Made by a program: the position numbers and the translations under genes. Positions 29,401-36,134 of a DNA stretch of 43,231 nt are shown in pieces; positions within the stretch are counted from its first letter, which is position 1, and each line of letters opens with the position of its first letter. Origin of the DNA: Gammaproteobacteria bacterium (GTDB lineage: Bacteria; Pseudomonadota; Gammaproteobacteria; JABDBA01); contig JABDBA010000019.1 of assembly GCA_013288885.1 (NCBI GenBank), positions 1 to 43,231 of the forward strand, in the 5' to 3' direction. The notes beneath the pieces were generated by a model. The model was not told the origin of the DNA, did no database searches, and worked only from the letters and a program-made list of their open reading frames with translations.

Positions 29401-30959
29401 TGAAGGATCTCAAAATTTTGACCACGACTATTGACATTATAATCAGTGAGATCCACCTTGCTGGGATCTTGTTGCGCCACCCATTTTTGAATGGTTAACA
29501 TTCCTACGGGGGTTTGATTTTGCATATAACTAAGATCAAGCGTGTTCGCTAAATACACGCGCTTAGAGGCAATGTTGCCCGCAGGATCAGGGCGGTATTC
29601 CGTTACTCTACCGGTGGGGCTGATTTCAAAACGCAAAAATTTGGGTGGTTTTAACGTGCCGCGATAATTATAATCATATACATAACGTGTGACTGCCTCT
29701 GTTTTCGCATCTAATGCTTGCCCGTGCGTGACTAAGCAAGGTAATAAAGGGCTTAAATCATAAAAAAATTTATCCAATTGCCCATTGGGTTTGGTGTGTG
29801 TCAACAAATAACCGTAAAAGTTGGTGTGGCCAAAACTGGGATCAGGCACACCATCACTATAAGTAAATGTTTCTTGGCTACCATCGGGCGCAGTAATAGC
29901 AGCGATTTGCCCCTGCGAGGTATAGGCGTAGTTGGTGTTCTCACACGGTGGTAGATGGTCACCTGCAAAACCTTGATATTGCTGTAATTGTGTAATACGC
30001 GCTTGGGAATCGAGCGTAATTTGATGAGCATTATTGGCATAATCCGTCAGCTTAACGACAGGTTGTTTTGAATAATCGATACTTAAAACAATACCTTCAC
30101 CGGCTATAATTTGTTTGACCCTGGATAAAGGCCGCCCAGCGTCTTCATACGCAAACCGTAATTCCGTGCCATCGGTTTGATTAATGTTCCATAAATAGTT
30201 GGTATCAGCTGCATAGGTATAGCTAATTACATAGCCCGTGTTGGGCACGATTGTTTTATCCAGCCGCCCTAATTTATCAAACACATAGGATTGCAAAGTG
30301 ATGCTAACACCATCACATATTTCAACAATAGATTTTTGTAACCCATCGCGCGAGCTTTGAATTTCATAACGCGTGCCAGATGACCCATTGACCGCGAGTA
30401 ATTGATTGTTGTTATCGTATTCATAAGTTGTTTGACACCCTCTGCTATCTTGTCGTTGCATGAGGTTGCCGGATAAGTTATAAACTTCAGAAATCCCTGT
30501 AGTGATGTCAAACCATTTCCATTGTTTGTTGGTCGCATCAAACGATAAAATGGGTTTGCCATTGCCAAAACTTGCGGGCGAATAAATACCATTAACTGCA
30601 TCATAGTTATACGTAGTGAGATGGCCATCGGCTTCTAATAAAGTCGCAGTCGATCCTGCCTGATTTACCGTCGGTAATTGCGTAAAACGTTTGCTAACAC
30701 CCAAGTGCCATAGATTAGAAGATTTGTCGGCTTGGCTATTGTAGATATAACCAAATTCTAATATGCCATTTTGTTCGACGATTTTGACCGTGTGATCTTT
30801 GACGACCAAGTTGCCGTTAGAGACATTCGCATAAGCTTCTATTGCCGCTTGGCCTAATGGTCGTGAAGGCAGCAACTGCCCTACTTGCTTTAAAGAAGAT
30901 CGGCAAACGCCAAGGCCTTGGCCGGTGATGACATTATAAGGATAGGGTGTTTTTGACAT
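17424..30959 (-). CDS. Giant YD-repeat/RHS polymorphic toxin, ParB-like C-terminus
   Basis: 4511 aa starting at ATG with AAAGGAGACCACG upstream. No signal peptide. Dozens of YD/RHS repeats (for example YDxxGRxxQxxDPxG-like units) fill about 100-2450 and again 2985-3560; these form a beta-shell that encloses a toxin. Between them are Ig-like segments and an acidic insert (about 2870-2955). A LysM-like domain follows (about 3820-3870, VGGDTFASIAQ), then a PPPLPPPQPPPP linker and a glycine/hydrophobic region with NHFSLKEVLISGLESGVTAG, reminiscent of pretoxin modules. Ser-rich linkers come next, and finally a domain at about 4350-4511 with LDNRRLLAFNTAG and VPVEIV, resembling the ParB/sulfiredoxin fold. 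The canonical RHS core DPxG motif before the tip was not found. Immunity candidate overlaps its end. Confidence 0.9.
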   Translation of the reverse strand: MSKTPYPYNVITGQGLGVCRSSLKQVGQLLPSRPLGQAAIEAYANVSNGNLVVKDHTVKIVEQNGILEFGYIYNSQADKSSNLWHLGVSKRFTQLPTVNQAGSTATLLEADGHLTTYNYDAVNGIYSPASFGNGKPILSFDATNKQWKWFDITTGISEVYNLSGNLMQRQDSRGCQTTYEYDNNNQLLAVNGSSGTRYEIQSSRDGLQKSIVEICDGVSITLQSYVFDKLGRLDKTIVPNTGYVISYTYAADTNYLWNINQTDGTELRFAYEDAGRPLSRVKQIIAGEGIVLSIDYSKQPVVKLTDYANNAHQITLDSQARITQLQQYQGFAGDHLPPCENTNYAYTSQGQIAAITAPDGSQETFTYSDGVPDPSFGHTNFYGYLLTHTKPNGQLDKFFYDLSPLLPCLVTHGQALDAKTEAVTRYVYDYNYRGTLKPPKFLRFEISPTGRVTEYRPDPAGNIASKRVYLANTLDLSYMQNQTPVGMLTIQKWVAQQDPSKVDLTDYNVNSRGQNFEILHYTNVDAKGNGIRDAGMGSTTILWDEFGGWIEKEILQTAGVTAVTRQKYDGLHRLINVTDPLGQKTTTTYDDAKSAISITRPNGRVESKQYSSSGAVMSQQETAAGAARNTTIYRNGADQVTMVLHPDGQRSYPFYDSQQRLGYLVSASGIVKQYQYDRVKRYNTITEYYNPIDVKKMWPSKVPIAPVVAPGLSLLRQFAMVSIPDPNKDRVSYDFLDTSHRVQYQVDAKNILTETFYDNLDRVIGKVTYTDSKAVTSAELAQLKKDGTIMRTIDPTVDRYVQTFYDKDNHIVAKVDAAGYVTEYVRDPDGHVSQKILYDNITTNRAATTLAALRPTLSPGRDATTYYYRNARRQCIAEVDPENKLTQRTFLTCGLVQKEYEFYNPVADPNWLNDKSKAPVAPAVSLQDQTTVHQYDLLNRNVEVDTSDNKATCTQYDVMGHVTNVQAKDLTDPDNIDPDHQRSKQSQYDGFEQTTAEASANVAQLLTAIDADPTLTPAQKAAAKLQVWQNNSMRHTFDTTGLKLKTAVRAQTSDTADNVTYFYYDLERRPFITINAIGTITEKTLNSFNEAETTRVYDTQLTTAQLAMLTGGFITPALRQLLTGLQNPKDHVTQTPRDQRGQITQTIDPTLSVTTYAYNAFKECIEENLTVDGPQPSLKVQHLYEDPRGLETQTLKTAAGETATLKVTRAYNSPYGSITSYTDETNGLSQKDHDRKGRISQTIDPLQGAHNFSYDTQDRVLTETDSLNAVTQHQYDQTTRTHTTLYPVAGTKKIDTNNVHGEKISTTNGLDQTKTWTHTPSGKIETCVDELQAQSTNTYDLIDQLRATQDANGIVTAQTFNGAGQLTQKTQDATGLKLATTYGHDAYGNTTSTVDPLQITRVQSYDGNNRLTQTVTDPISATHPAGLNLVTQATYNSQGSKKSVTRGDAKVADQSYNTFQVDGFNRSIGNTVDATSLNTPNALNIISQKQLDDAGRVVVEIDPNNNAAYTFYDSKGQKRFKIDPLGGVKEWNYDAEGRPQYERVYCTKADPALLDKTVPLSKLISWASANTNTLDSLNWHYYDQDGKERFSIKVLGVPPDEKGDPQGYVTERRYDNAKREIVNVRYATAIDVSNLTSFTADQLSTIMQSKVDAANDRMLYYVRDAKGQDRFTIDNKGVVKEKRFDKVGRTIAEIAYAEFATNPAQLAALPENLVLGALAPDLTQARATYYVFDALGRPWFNIEPGPTPDTQAVVTQFSYDANGNNTSKCQFDALFTPPADYDAMVAAVQTFVANNSNAQKDRKTQFIYDSANRLYQKIDALNKIDTYDKDALGNIRTHNDRAGFNWEYEIDRALRLYAETAPETTITQVQTSATGKLTYTQSQQAVTKKTTYDPAGNTQSITYGYDLPDARTITFTYNACNKVTGISIANVKVDDPTQLSSLTNRPEKTVTLDAQIIYDTKQQKVAEKNFNGQWKFFVRDSLGRVVYEVDEMKGVVKREYNAFCGVVPREAKAKQSSKPDDILANLHDDEMVGEVINEVRINTPLNLDLSKYIADGTGIPQADLEAALQLDAAQDRSSAHQRDQHGDVVLTQKDAIFYYIAGDANTKASYGTARPQTARRYNAFREEVYQGVLIDPVKQTYAEKVRWYNRNGKLAADSNPNYYIKRYWQNSFKETIKRTEYANALTQAPTPQMSLAALDKTIVPSAPGAASPDRNFETGFDRLGQVITETKMGIVCQALMLNNGIPSIPDQGPQDLKVSYQYSPTEQRTAKTFEDGATEYYYNDARGNKMAVADVTRQNQAGSNLTPLTYYGVNAHNDPVMTLRFAAGTTPASTQTLPQPISTGADDQCQLSLFDNRGLETYKQDAEGYANIDGTVTTKATTYTASKKKGRTIQNCTNWQLVNGAYTKVKHIDDQRYTYDAKDRQTAVDVRRDNGQTPLQTTQTLYNAFDELTGEGPGNGVIEVNHRYDQTGKEWFSNAPGKNTIKAFDLAGRASLSGESATVDLSRISSDALPNFIAKASTTDLERTETTRDLAGQAIIKTAPQCNINDFSGPQDLPLQIQSSSLYATVFGKTSLTWPQIQECNVQPQMTLWLLANPTQKWTIPELSPIKTVDGRSGIDVSSLATDVYGYTMNYYLLDSKGNPTTQIFYTTNGVVQINSGANQKSLSLVAEVASDTQLQLMGNTQGLTAIQLIQNNQNVGAPVPVQPDPNNPGQFIADLSQLPSGTYTAQPIGGKLNTTLPFTIFTPVPSQQPVAREIDCSNVQINVTGTSGTLSWQLPSAFNPLPVNIICVYQGTDGKEHVELQTIQPGESQENGIVQGTLNFNFPVQTIQRLSMSLQLNAQDKIPFYISTAPLAVTEDHRIAAALPKRKRFVVERDKKSGRFKKIEKQQDKKDDLDYKYDAHGKKVLPSIEEDWEHLPDLAEMSDDEFDMINHDELSDGPAPVVAKFPPRVIMYITPLQSSGVFPPNVTYLDTSLDRQAQFKQLAASATTAQGVVVDVTSLQPGNYPYQIGDTKGTFTIDYGSMVYSSTPPSPVSQKVVQPMRTFKNDAWGNRILETDSYQNTTSYIYNVNNKMAQKTEPMVEYYNSDGTVGQTQPVTKFGFNKRGSSIGICDANSNTEGYVLNAAGFMTVDVLPDGTLSAQDFNALNNKINYTTAGNLWKNTFDHNNRLIANISPYQSETNTYGYNEQGYRNFQSDPAGCQMHYVLDPFNNTMVSYDAGGGATTWEYDRNNQPLKQTNPDGSFLTWLRNYFGTETGHTDLSGATYTSALDYKNQVKTRTSSGGNHGEYIQPIVAAIDGRPYIQGVAQPVPGQNLSYVYAYGRVVQMTDLAQDTVTYYTNDLEGRRIHIRVEKISSGLVLRDTYTTVDQLGREKSATDGIMSATMGYDRVGNRRFVITSIYNVLDPGDPYTQSMWYAYDTANRTTFDACAWIDGNLSITPQQGSYIYYTNGLRSKQVQYDETGKSVLTTTFTPRADGVLSHTITNNSQGNDKIQDDFFYNGSGWQTAHNTYVNGNNTFVLNNSYTNTGWQVTSQQFNQGTVNATLGYGLPPSRTVPIYHYGLAQTQNITYASTNPSDPGMQDHLVMQYVGFDSWMQSSVSGDRTVDYKGKPLTGPYTTALNYYGANGEQNAQIGNGTQVPGATDSYINNNVYFATTPDNLILHKLWMESSWVPGMIPWVAQSSFFYSGSDNYLGMYTVAADDYGNQHYNIVSDFVRHSTGGRGGFELGVLGFASSLSSADPLQMGGGGVRETTQQVLSGSRFGELLLKNANSMGPRALELFERVRTQTINGNRVQPPGMMSVFSTTNNPSGSVPMTTMQKYTVVGGDTFASIAQRTNGDSRYAAAIAFANGYPDSLSTPQVGTTIKIPAMIPVYNGAQTSIAYQNLYNNLVGALQPIMSTPAPPLPPPQPPPPQHHSSFWGELVEMVAVVVVSIVAPEVMAALAPFLVGTLMGSATIAAVTGAVASAVGQGVGEAVGLQNHFSLKEVLISGLESGVTAGLGAKLGVTNTSLSDMQHASKFITDVVKIGAINVTEQLSEIAVGLKSQFSLRQVADYMASTIADNTISAKLKLTNNNDASLTRHAVGNTLIYSSNSLIDDAAYRRPVDLTNLAATALGANLGTYIGIPIAQEIDAHAHALQRRLQVLASSSQPSSQASSQPSLQPATTQSPHNDLAAQLAFSDQNNTVLAAAQAVGTEPLGISGYSDNSGTMNGSGTSGLWPSTGTGTPATTSNSVSPSYSSSSSSSSSSQSVSGGSGGNKATQWNAQASNTSASGNKSSFWNDLGGIASAANEFANHMSGGKVGLQEAFARSEMNGLENDFNDILHGTLKQAAWGTAGVIGTGLSFASPELISLRSLKLGEALTSQFKGFWTTGDETLKYLSPNDIKFSQPTVSPNFNNNTRVDDLVASLKNGTVLPEQIPTIKVVAKDGNFITLDNRRLLAFNTAGINSVPVEIVSLDDPVIAKIFDRRFNPIGGEGNFIAVAPAREQAAVQQQLQQNNLIRGNQLGY

Positions 30960-33900
30960 CGTGGTCTCCTTTGATCAATGCTGTAATGTGTGAATCATCA
31001 CGTACAATGCGCGGTGGTGCATTCACGTGTGCGATTAAACCCAAGCGCGTATAAATATTGCTAAATGAAATTTTTAGCGGTGATAAAACGCGATATAACA
31101 AATATAAAAATAAAAAAGCGGCGGATAGCATTAACAATAAACTTGCTGATGCCTCATTGTGCGTAGCGTTGGCAATCATGGGTCTATTAAAGCTAAATGC
31201 ATTTACTGGTGAAGCACCCTCTGCTGGCATATACAAAGACATATTTGATCGTTCAGATGCACGCACCAATGCGCGACGCGAACTATCTGACATTTGGCTT
31301 TGATCAACCACTAACCTGCGTAAATAGGTGTTTGACTGCGCACGTTGCAATGCTCTGGCATCATCAATACTCATAGTCTCATCGGCAAGACTTGCGGGAT
31401 CAGGCAAACGAGTGACTATATTTTCAGCCAGTGTCACCAAGCCTTCATTATTTGAGTTGCTTTCACCACCAACCGCAAAATTTTCTAACGGTGATGCGGC
31501 TAGTGCCGGTGCGATAGCCTCTAAATCATCATCGGTGATACTCGTTTCACGTAAATCAAGGGAAGTAGCATGGCTGTGCGGTAAAACGGCTGCAAGACTT
31601 TGACCAATACCCGCTAACATATTCCGCGATAAATTTAATACCATGAGTGTGCCATGGATTAACAATTGAATTATTTGTAATCCACTCGTTATAGTTAGGC
31701 TGTTGCCAGAAACATCTAACTCCCTTAATGGGTGTGAGGTATTTAATAACCGTTCCACTAAACTTGTTGCAGCAACATCACCCATCTCTATATCGGCTAA
31801 AATTAAAGATTGCAGTGCAGGTGGCAAATTCATTACCAGCGCAACTAATTGCCCACCCACATTTTGATTGCCGGAAAGATCTAAAATACGCAATACAATC
31901 GGGAAGCTTGCGGTCAATAAACTCAACGAAAAACCACTTAAGCCCGTGTTGCGTAAAACCAAGCGCAGGAGTGAAGTACTGTTTTGGATGGCCGGAGCGA
32001 GTACAGCCATGGCTGTATCTGTAATGCTATTGTCTGAAAGATCTGCGGATTGTAAATTCCCTAGATAGGGTGACAAAATAATTACTGCCGACTCCTCAAG
32101 GCCGCTGTTAGCCAAGCTGATAGCGCTAACTGCCCAGCCGAATGTGCGGCCTATCGCATCCATACTCAAGTAGGTAAAAAAGTTATTCGCTGCCAATATT
32201 GTCATATTGCGTGCCGTATTGACAAATGCGATTGCCAGCGCTTGCAGGCCAACATCACCCAGTACGATGTTGTTCATAACAATGTGCGTCAACGATGAAT
32301 TGGCCATCGCTGCAGACAATAGCAAAACTCCATTGTCACCTATTTGATTGTTGGTAAGAATCAACCAACGTAATGCTGTGCCAATATTCCCGGCAATCGC
32401 TGTTGTTTCGTTCTCAGTCAAACGAATGCCAGTGAGATCTAAATATTCGGTGACATTATTAAACAAACTCGGCATGAGTTGGGTAAACGCTGCGCCCAAT
32501 GCTTGATTCATTAAATCTAATTTTTGCACTGTCACGCGCCGCAAAAAATTCATTAGACTTTGGATCTTTGCAAGCGATACTTGAGCGTTATTAGACGCAC
32601 TATTAGAAAGATTAAACAACGCCAGTGTTTGCAGCGGAATTTGTAAGAATTGATTTAAGAATAGATCCCATTCTTGCTCAGTCCACGCCGATAAATCTTG
32701 TTGCGAAAAATCGATCGCATTCAATCCCGAATGCTTTAGCAAACGAGCTAAATTAGTTAATATTTCTTCCGGGCTTAGTGATGATCTTAACAAGCCATCT
32801 AAACAACCTTGTGCACTGTATCTCTTATCTAAGCGGACAAATTCCCAATCCGGGCAAACCATGCAGGCGTAGTTGCCTATATCGTCTATGTATTGAAAAA
32901 TTTTCCCGGCTTTATGGCAAGATTGAATAGCATCGATAAATTCCCCTATCGCCATCGATTTTAAAACTTGCGTGCTCCAATAACGCAGTTCCGCATAAAG
33001 ATATAACGCCGTAGCTACCAAAAACAGAGGAAGCAATTTTTTTAGGCGCGATTGGTTCAACGTCCATAGCGCGTGGTTCACAAAAATAAAGCGTGGTAAC
33101 GGTCTTAGAAAAAAAACATCTTTTGAAACATGGTACTTTTCTCTATCAATATGTGGAATACAAAGTGCTTGAATTTCCACTTGTGGAAGATAATAGTGTG
33201 AAAAAAGTTTTAAGGCTTGCAAAGCTAATATACGTGTGGCGCGGCGAATATCGGTAGCAGAAGGCGCTAAAGCACATGCTGATACTTGAATAAGGCCATT
33301 AGCCAAATCGGGAAAATCTTGTTGATAGTTATCTGCCACCTCGATTAAAATCTGCAATATTTGCAATTGCAGCAATGAACGGTGCATCAGAGCCCGTAAA
33401 ACCAGCTCTCGCACCCAGGTAAGATGTTTCATTGCAAGTTCGTTCTCATCGCCGTGCCAAAAAACTCTTCTGCGTTGATCACGCCTGTCCCATAGCACTG
33501 AAAAGCCAATATCATTTATTGTGCGGTGTAAAGGATGGCAAGGTAATCCCCGCAGCGTATCAATGAAAAAACCCGCTGTAGTATATTGATCAGAAATGAC
33601 CGATTCAGACACTGTAGACACTGTTGGTGCTGAGTGTCGATAACGTTTAGTACAACACTGTATCAACGTATGAATGGTTTCAAGAGCATAAAACGCTGGT
33701 GGTAACGATAGAACAGCAAATGGCAATAAAAACTTCCAGGCATCCGTTTGATCTGTGCCCATCACCAAATCGCTGAATAAGGTAGTGCTAATACTCAATT
33801 GATTGGGTGAAGTACCTAAGAAAATAGCAAGCGGTGTATTGCCATAACGAAGATTGGGATAAACAAAATAATTAACAAAATCATTTGTCATTAAACCTAA

Positions 33901-34359
33901 CAGCACCCATGGCCATATTTTTTTAGTAATTATATGAGGTACAGCGAGCGATGATTGCAGCCAGTGGATGTGCCCGAGCACATGATCAAACTGCATGGGA
34001 TTATTTGATCGGCGCAAAACACAAGACGAGAACAACCAAAAATCGAGTGGTTGGCGCAGTAAAAAACGTCTGAGGTTGTTGATAGAAGCAGGTGCTGGAT
34101 ATCCCTGCTCTAATAATTCATTGATAAAAGCAGTTAATTGTTCGGGTGTGGGTGGTGGGAATTCATTTTCATTTGCTGGCTGCAATGCAGCATAGGAACG
34201 ACCATTAACATTTTGCTGTAGTTGTCGATCCTGTTCATCCCTACGAAGAAATTCTTGTGGATCAATTACTTCTTTTGCCTCTAGTACTGTCACAGCATTA
34301 GACCGCGTTGCTGCGCTGTCCTTGCTTTCACTATCATCTGTGAGTATATTCGTTTCCAA
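30934..34359 (-). CDS. Leucine-rich-repeat membrane protein
   Basis: 1141 aa starting at TTG (34359) with AGAAGGA 7-12 nt upstream. Hydrophobic segments at about 148-168, 210-230, 445-462 and near the C-terminus (about 1068-1090, LLLMLSAAFLFLYLLYRVLS) indicate a membrane protein. Residues about 575-965 carry roughly a dozen leucine-rich repeats of the ribonuclease-inhibitor type (LxxLxLxxNxIGDxGxxxL, as in LILTNNQIGDNGVLLLSAAM), a form common in eukaryotes and in effectors. The N-terminus is charged with a PPPTPEQL stretch. It is first in the operon and overlaps the RHS gene by 26 nt. Function unknown; possible roles are a surface/host-binding partner or an export partner of the RHS protein. 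Confidence 0.85.
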   Translation of the reverse strand: METNILTDDSESKDSAATRSNAVTVLEAKEVIDPQEFLRRDEQDRQLQQNVNGRSYAALQPANENEFPPPTPEQLTAFINELLEQGYPAPASINNLRRFLLRQPLDFWLFSSCVLRRSNNPMQFDHVLGHIHWLQSSLAVPHIITKKIWPWVLLGLMTNDFVNYFVYPNLRYGNTPLAIFLGTSPNQLSISTTLFSDLVMGTDQTDAWKFLLPFAVLSLPPAFYALETIHTLIQCCTKRYRHSAPTVSTVSESVISDQYTTAGFFIDTLRGLPCHPLHRTINDIGFSVLWDRRDQRRRVFWHGDENELAMKHLTWVRELVLRALMHRSLLQLQILQILIEVADNYQQDFPDLANGLIQVSACALAPSATDIRRATRILALQALKLFSHYYLPQVEIQALCIPHIDREKYHVSKDVFFLRPLPRFIFVNHALWTLNQSRLKKLLPLFLVATALYLYAELRYWSTQVLKSMAIGEFIDAIQSCHKAGKIFQYIDDIGNYACMVCPDWEFVRLDKRYSAQGCLDGLLRSSLSPEEILTNLARLLKHSGLNAIDFSQQDLSAWTEQEWDLFLNQFLQIPLQTLALFNLSNSASNNAQVSLAKIQSLMNFLRRVTVQKLDLMNQALGAAFTQLMPSLFNNVTEYLDLTGIRLTENETTAIAGNIGTALRWLILTNNQIGDNGVLLLSAAMANSSLTHIVMNNIVLGDVGLQALAIAFVNTARNMTILAANNFFTYLSMDAIGRTFGWAVSAISLANSGLEESAVIILSPYLGNLQSADLSDNSITDTAMAVLAPAIQNSTSLLRLVLRNTGLSGFSLSLLTASFPIVLRILDLSGNQNVGGQLVALVMNLPPALQSLILADIEMGDVAATSLVERLLNTSHPLRELDVSGNSLTITSGLQIIQLLIHGTLMVLNLSRNMLAGIGQSLAAVLPHSHATSLDLRETSITDDDLEAIAPALAASPLENFAVGGESNSNNEGLVTLAENIVTRLPDPASLADETMSIDDARALQRAQSNTYLRRLVVDQSQMSDSSRRALVRASERSNMSLYMPAEGASPVNAFSFNRPMIANATHNEASASLLLMLSAAFLFLYLLYRVLSPLKISFSNIYTRLGLIAHVNAPPRIVRDDSHITALIKGDHDVKNTLSL

Positions 34360-34652
34360 GTTGTGTTCCTTCTAAGGGCAACCCTAGGTAATAGTTGAAA
34401 TGCATTAAAACATTTAAATATAATATACCAATTAATTTATAATTGCAATATTATTTTATTTTGCATTATTTTTGCCCTATTTTTTAAAATTAATATGTTT
34501 AAATAATTTATTTTTATGCATTAAGGTAAATTAAAAATAATAACGTGCTATAAACGATAAAGGCACATTATCATAAATGATCTATTTGGTAAATTATATT
34601 TTTTTCGATTTCACAACTTTTTTACGTGTTGAATGAAATGATAGGTAATGAT

Positions 34653-34712
34653 GATAGAGAATTTAATCAGACTGAAAACCAGGTGAACCCTGGGTTTGGA
34701 AAACTAATTCAG
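34653..34712 (+). repeat. Diverged direct repeat, copy A
   Basis: About 60 nt that aligns without gaps to 35268-35327 with roughly 70% identity by eye. Identical blocks are ATAGAGAA and TGAAAACCAGG. Both copies also translate similarly on the + strand (ENQVNPGFGKLI here, ENQEKPVFEKLI there). The two copies flank the small gene at 34989-35192. Confidence 0.45.
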
Positions 34713-34736
34713 CTTAACGGGTGCCATTTTAACCGG

Positions 34737-34946
34737 TGTCATTGCGAGGCGACCGGGGTTTATTTTTGGTCGCCGTGGCAATCTTTTAATTAACATTTAT
34801 TGTGTTATATTCTTGTAGGTCGGTTCAAGCGAAGCGGAACCGACAGCGAAATTTATTGACGCATCTTATGTCGGATCCGTCGCTGGCGCGACTTGATCCG
34901 ACCTACATCTAAGATTGCCACGTCGCTAACGCTCTTCGCAATGACA
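34737..34946 (+). repeat. Nested palindromic repeats
   Basis: Outer inverted pair TGTCATTGCG ... CGCAATGACA (34737-34946) with its own inner hairpin GGCGACC/GGTCGCC at the left and GATTGCCACG at the right. Inside it a second palindrome (34814-34907) begins TGTAGGTCGG and ends CCGACCTACA, with CGAAGCGGAACCGACA and GTCGGATCCGTCGC arms. Both resemble dispersed palindromes common in Legionella/Coxiella-type genomes. It looks like one repeat inserted into another. No coding content; the rest of 34360-34988 is AT-rich upstream region of the LRR gene with no gene seen. Confidence 0.8.
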
Positions 34947-34988
34947 CATACATCCAAGTGAACAATAATAATATCTGGCCCGAATCTT

Positions 34989-35192
34989 TCACCCCTCACC
35001 CTCCTCCTTAATAATTTCATGAATAACTTTTAGATCGCTTTTTGCAAAACGTTTTGCTAAATGTGGATTTGAAATAATGTGATTAGCGGTCACTGACATA
35101 TAACTATTTTGTTTAACATCTTGGATGATGAGAGAGTTATCGCGATTTTGTGCGTAGATCACATAACGTGCGGAAGAATTAATTTTATTCAT
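34989..35192 (-). CDS. Small hypothetical protein, 67 aa
   Basis: 67 aa with AAAAAGGGAACCGCA before the ATG, a good ribosome site. The N-terminal half looks like a small beta domain (ARYVIYAQNRDNSLIIQD), and the rest is helical (HLAKRFAKSDLKVIHEII). No membrane segment or signal peptide. Not recognised. It lies 126 nt downstream of the LuxR gene on the same strand and is flanked by the two copies of a diverged repeat. It is probably real because of the ribosome site and composition. Confidence 0.6.
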   Translation of the reverse strand: MNKINSSARYVIYAQNRDNSLIIQDVKQNSYMSVTANHIISNPHLAKRFAKSDLKVIHEIIKEEGEG

Positions 35193-35267
35193 TGCGGTTC
35201 CCTTTTTAATTTGATGAATGATGATTCAATGTGTTTTACGTTGAATAAAAACGAAAACAAGAAGGAT

Positions 35268-35327
35268 TATAGAGAAGTTGATCGCTATGAAAACCAGGAA
35301 AAACCGGTATTTGAAAAATTAATCGTG
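35268..35327 (+). repeat. Diverged direct repeat, copy B
   Basis: Partner of 34653-34712. Its end overlaps the stop codon of the LuxR-type gene (TAA at 35321-35319). Confidence 0.45.
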
Positions 35328-36119
35328 TGTCAAATCTAAGATGCCCAATTGATAAGCCCAATCAAATAATTCTGCTTTGCTGTTGCAATTTAATTTCTCT
35401 TTTGCATTAGCAATATAAGATTCAGCTGTTTTGTGGGAGATATTTAAACGCGCACCAATTTCAACGGCAGAGCGACCTTTAACGGCTAATAATACACAAG
35501 CCATTTCACGGCGCGAAAGACTTACCTCTTCATTATTCGCATTAACAAAAAAACTGCGTACCTTATCAAAAATATATACACGTTGATGCGCGTTGTTATG
35601 TTTGCAAGAGGTTGAATTATTTTTTACAGGCCCGCTAAATAAACGATTTTCTTTTTTAGTTTTACATGACTCAATAAGCGCATGGGCTTTATCCCTAAAA
35701 TAATAGGTAAATTGTTTAAGATCATTGAGATTGGTAAAATAATATTCATTGATAGAATCATCCCCCGCCACAGCTCCGAAACCAAATAAATCATAATAAT
35801 CTGTGCCACGTTCAATAATTTCAAACTTATTATCAATGTTAAATAATTTTTTAGCATCAAAACTGGCTTGCGTAAATATCTCTTCCAGCCGCCATAAGCG
35901 AATACCCGATCGCAAACATAATCTACTGTTTTTTTGATAATCATTTTTCCAAAAATGCTGGTGCCATAAAGCATGACTGGGCAAAACAATGTGCGACCCA
36001 TTATCATAAAAACGGACGTAAACAAAAAAATTGATGGTAGTATTGCCGAATAATTGTTTACAGATTTCTCTGATATCGCTTTCTGCAACAATGGAAATAT
36101 GATTTTTAGGTATTATCAT
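35319..36119 (-). CDS. LuxR-family transcriptional regulator
   Basis: 266 aa. The C-terminal 60 residues are a LuxR/FixJ-type helix-turn-helix: SLSRREMACVLLAVKGRSAV, then EIGARLNISHKTAESYIANA and KEKLNCNSKAELFDWA, where SHKTAESYIANAKEKL is the recognition helix. The N-terminal 190 residues are a sensory domain of unknown type with tyrosine/aromatic patches, not a receiver. In quorum regulators this part binds a small molecule, but no autoinducer-domain hallmarks are seen. It lies 15 nt after the single-domain receiver gene with no ribosome site of its own, so it is probably the last gene of that cluster and translationally dependent on it. Confidence 0.88.
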   Translation of the reverse strand: MIIPKNHISIVAESDIREICKQLFGNTTINFFVYVRFYDNGSHIVLPSHALWHQHFWKNDYQKNSRLCLRSGIRLWRLEEIFTQASFDAKKLFNIDNKFEIIERGTDYYDLFGFGAVAGDDSINEYYFTNLNDLKQFTYYFRDKAHALIESCKTKKENRLFSGPVKNNSTSCKHNNAHQRVYIFDKVRSFFVNANNEEVSLSRREMACVLLAVKGRSAVEIGARLNISHKTAESYIANAKEKLNCNSKAELFDWAYQLGILDLTHD

Positions 36120-36134
36120 AATAGCAAAATACTG

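Noticed and set aside
34510..34530. TTAAT repeats upstream of the LRR gene as a PmrA box
   Set aside because: The half-site distance is 10 rather than 11 and the second half degrades; in such AT-rich sequence this can occur by chance.
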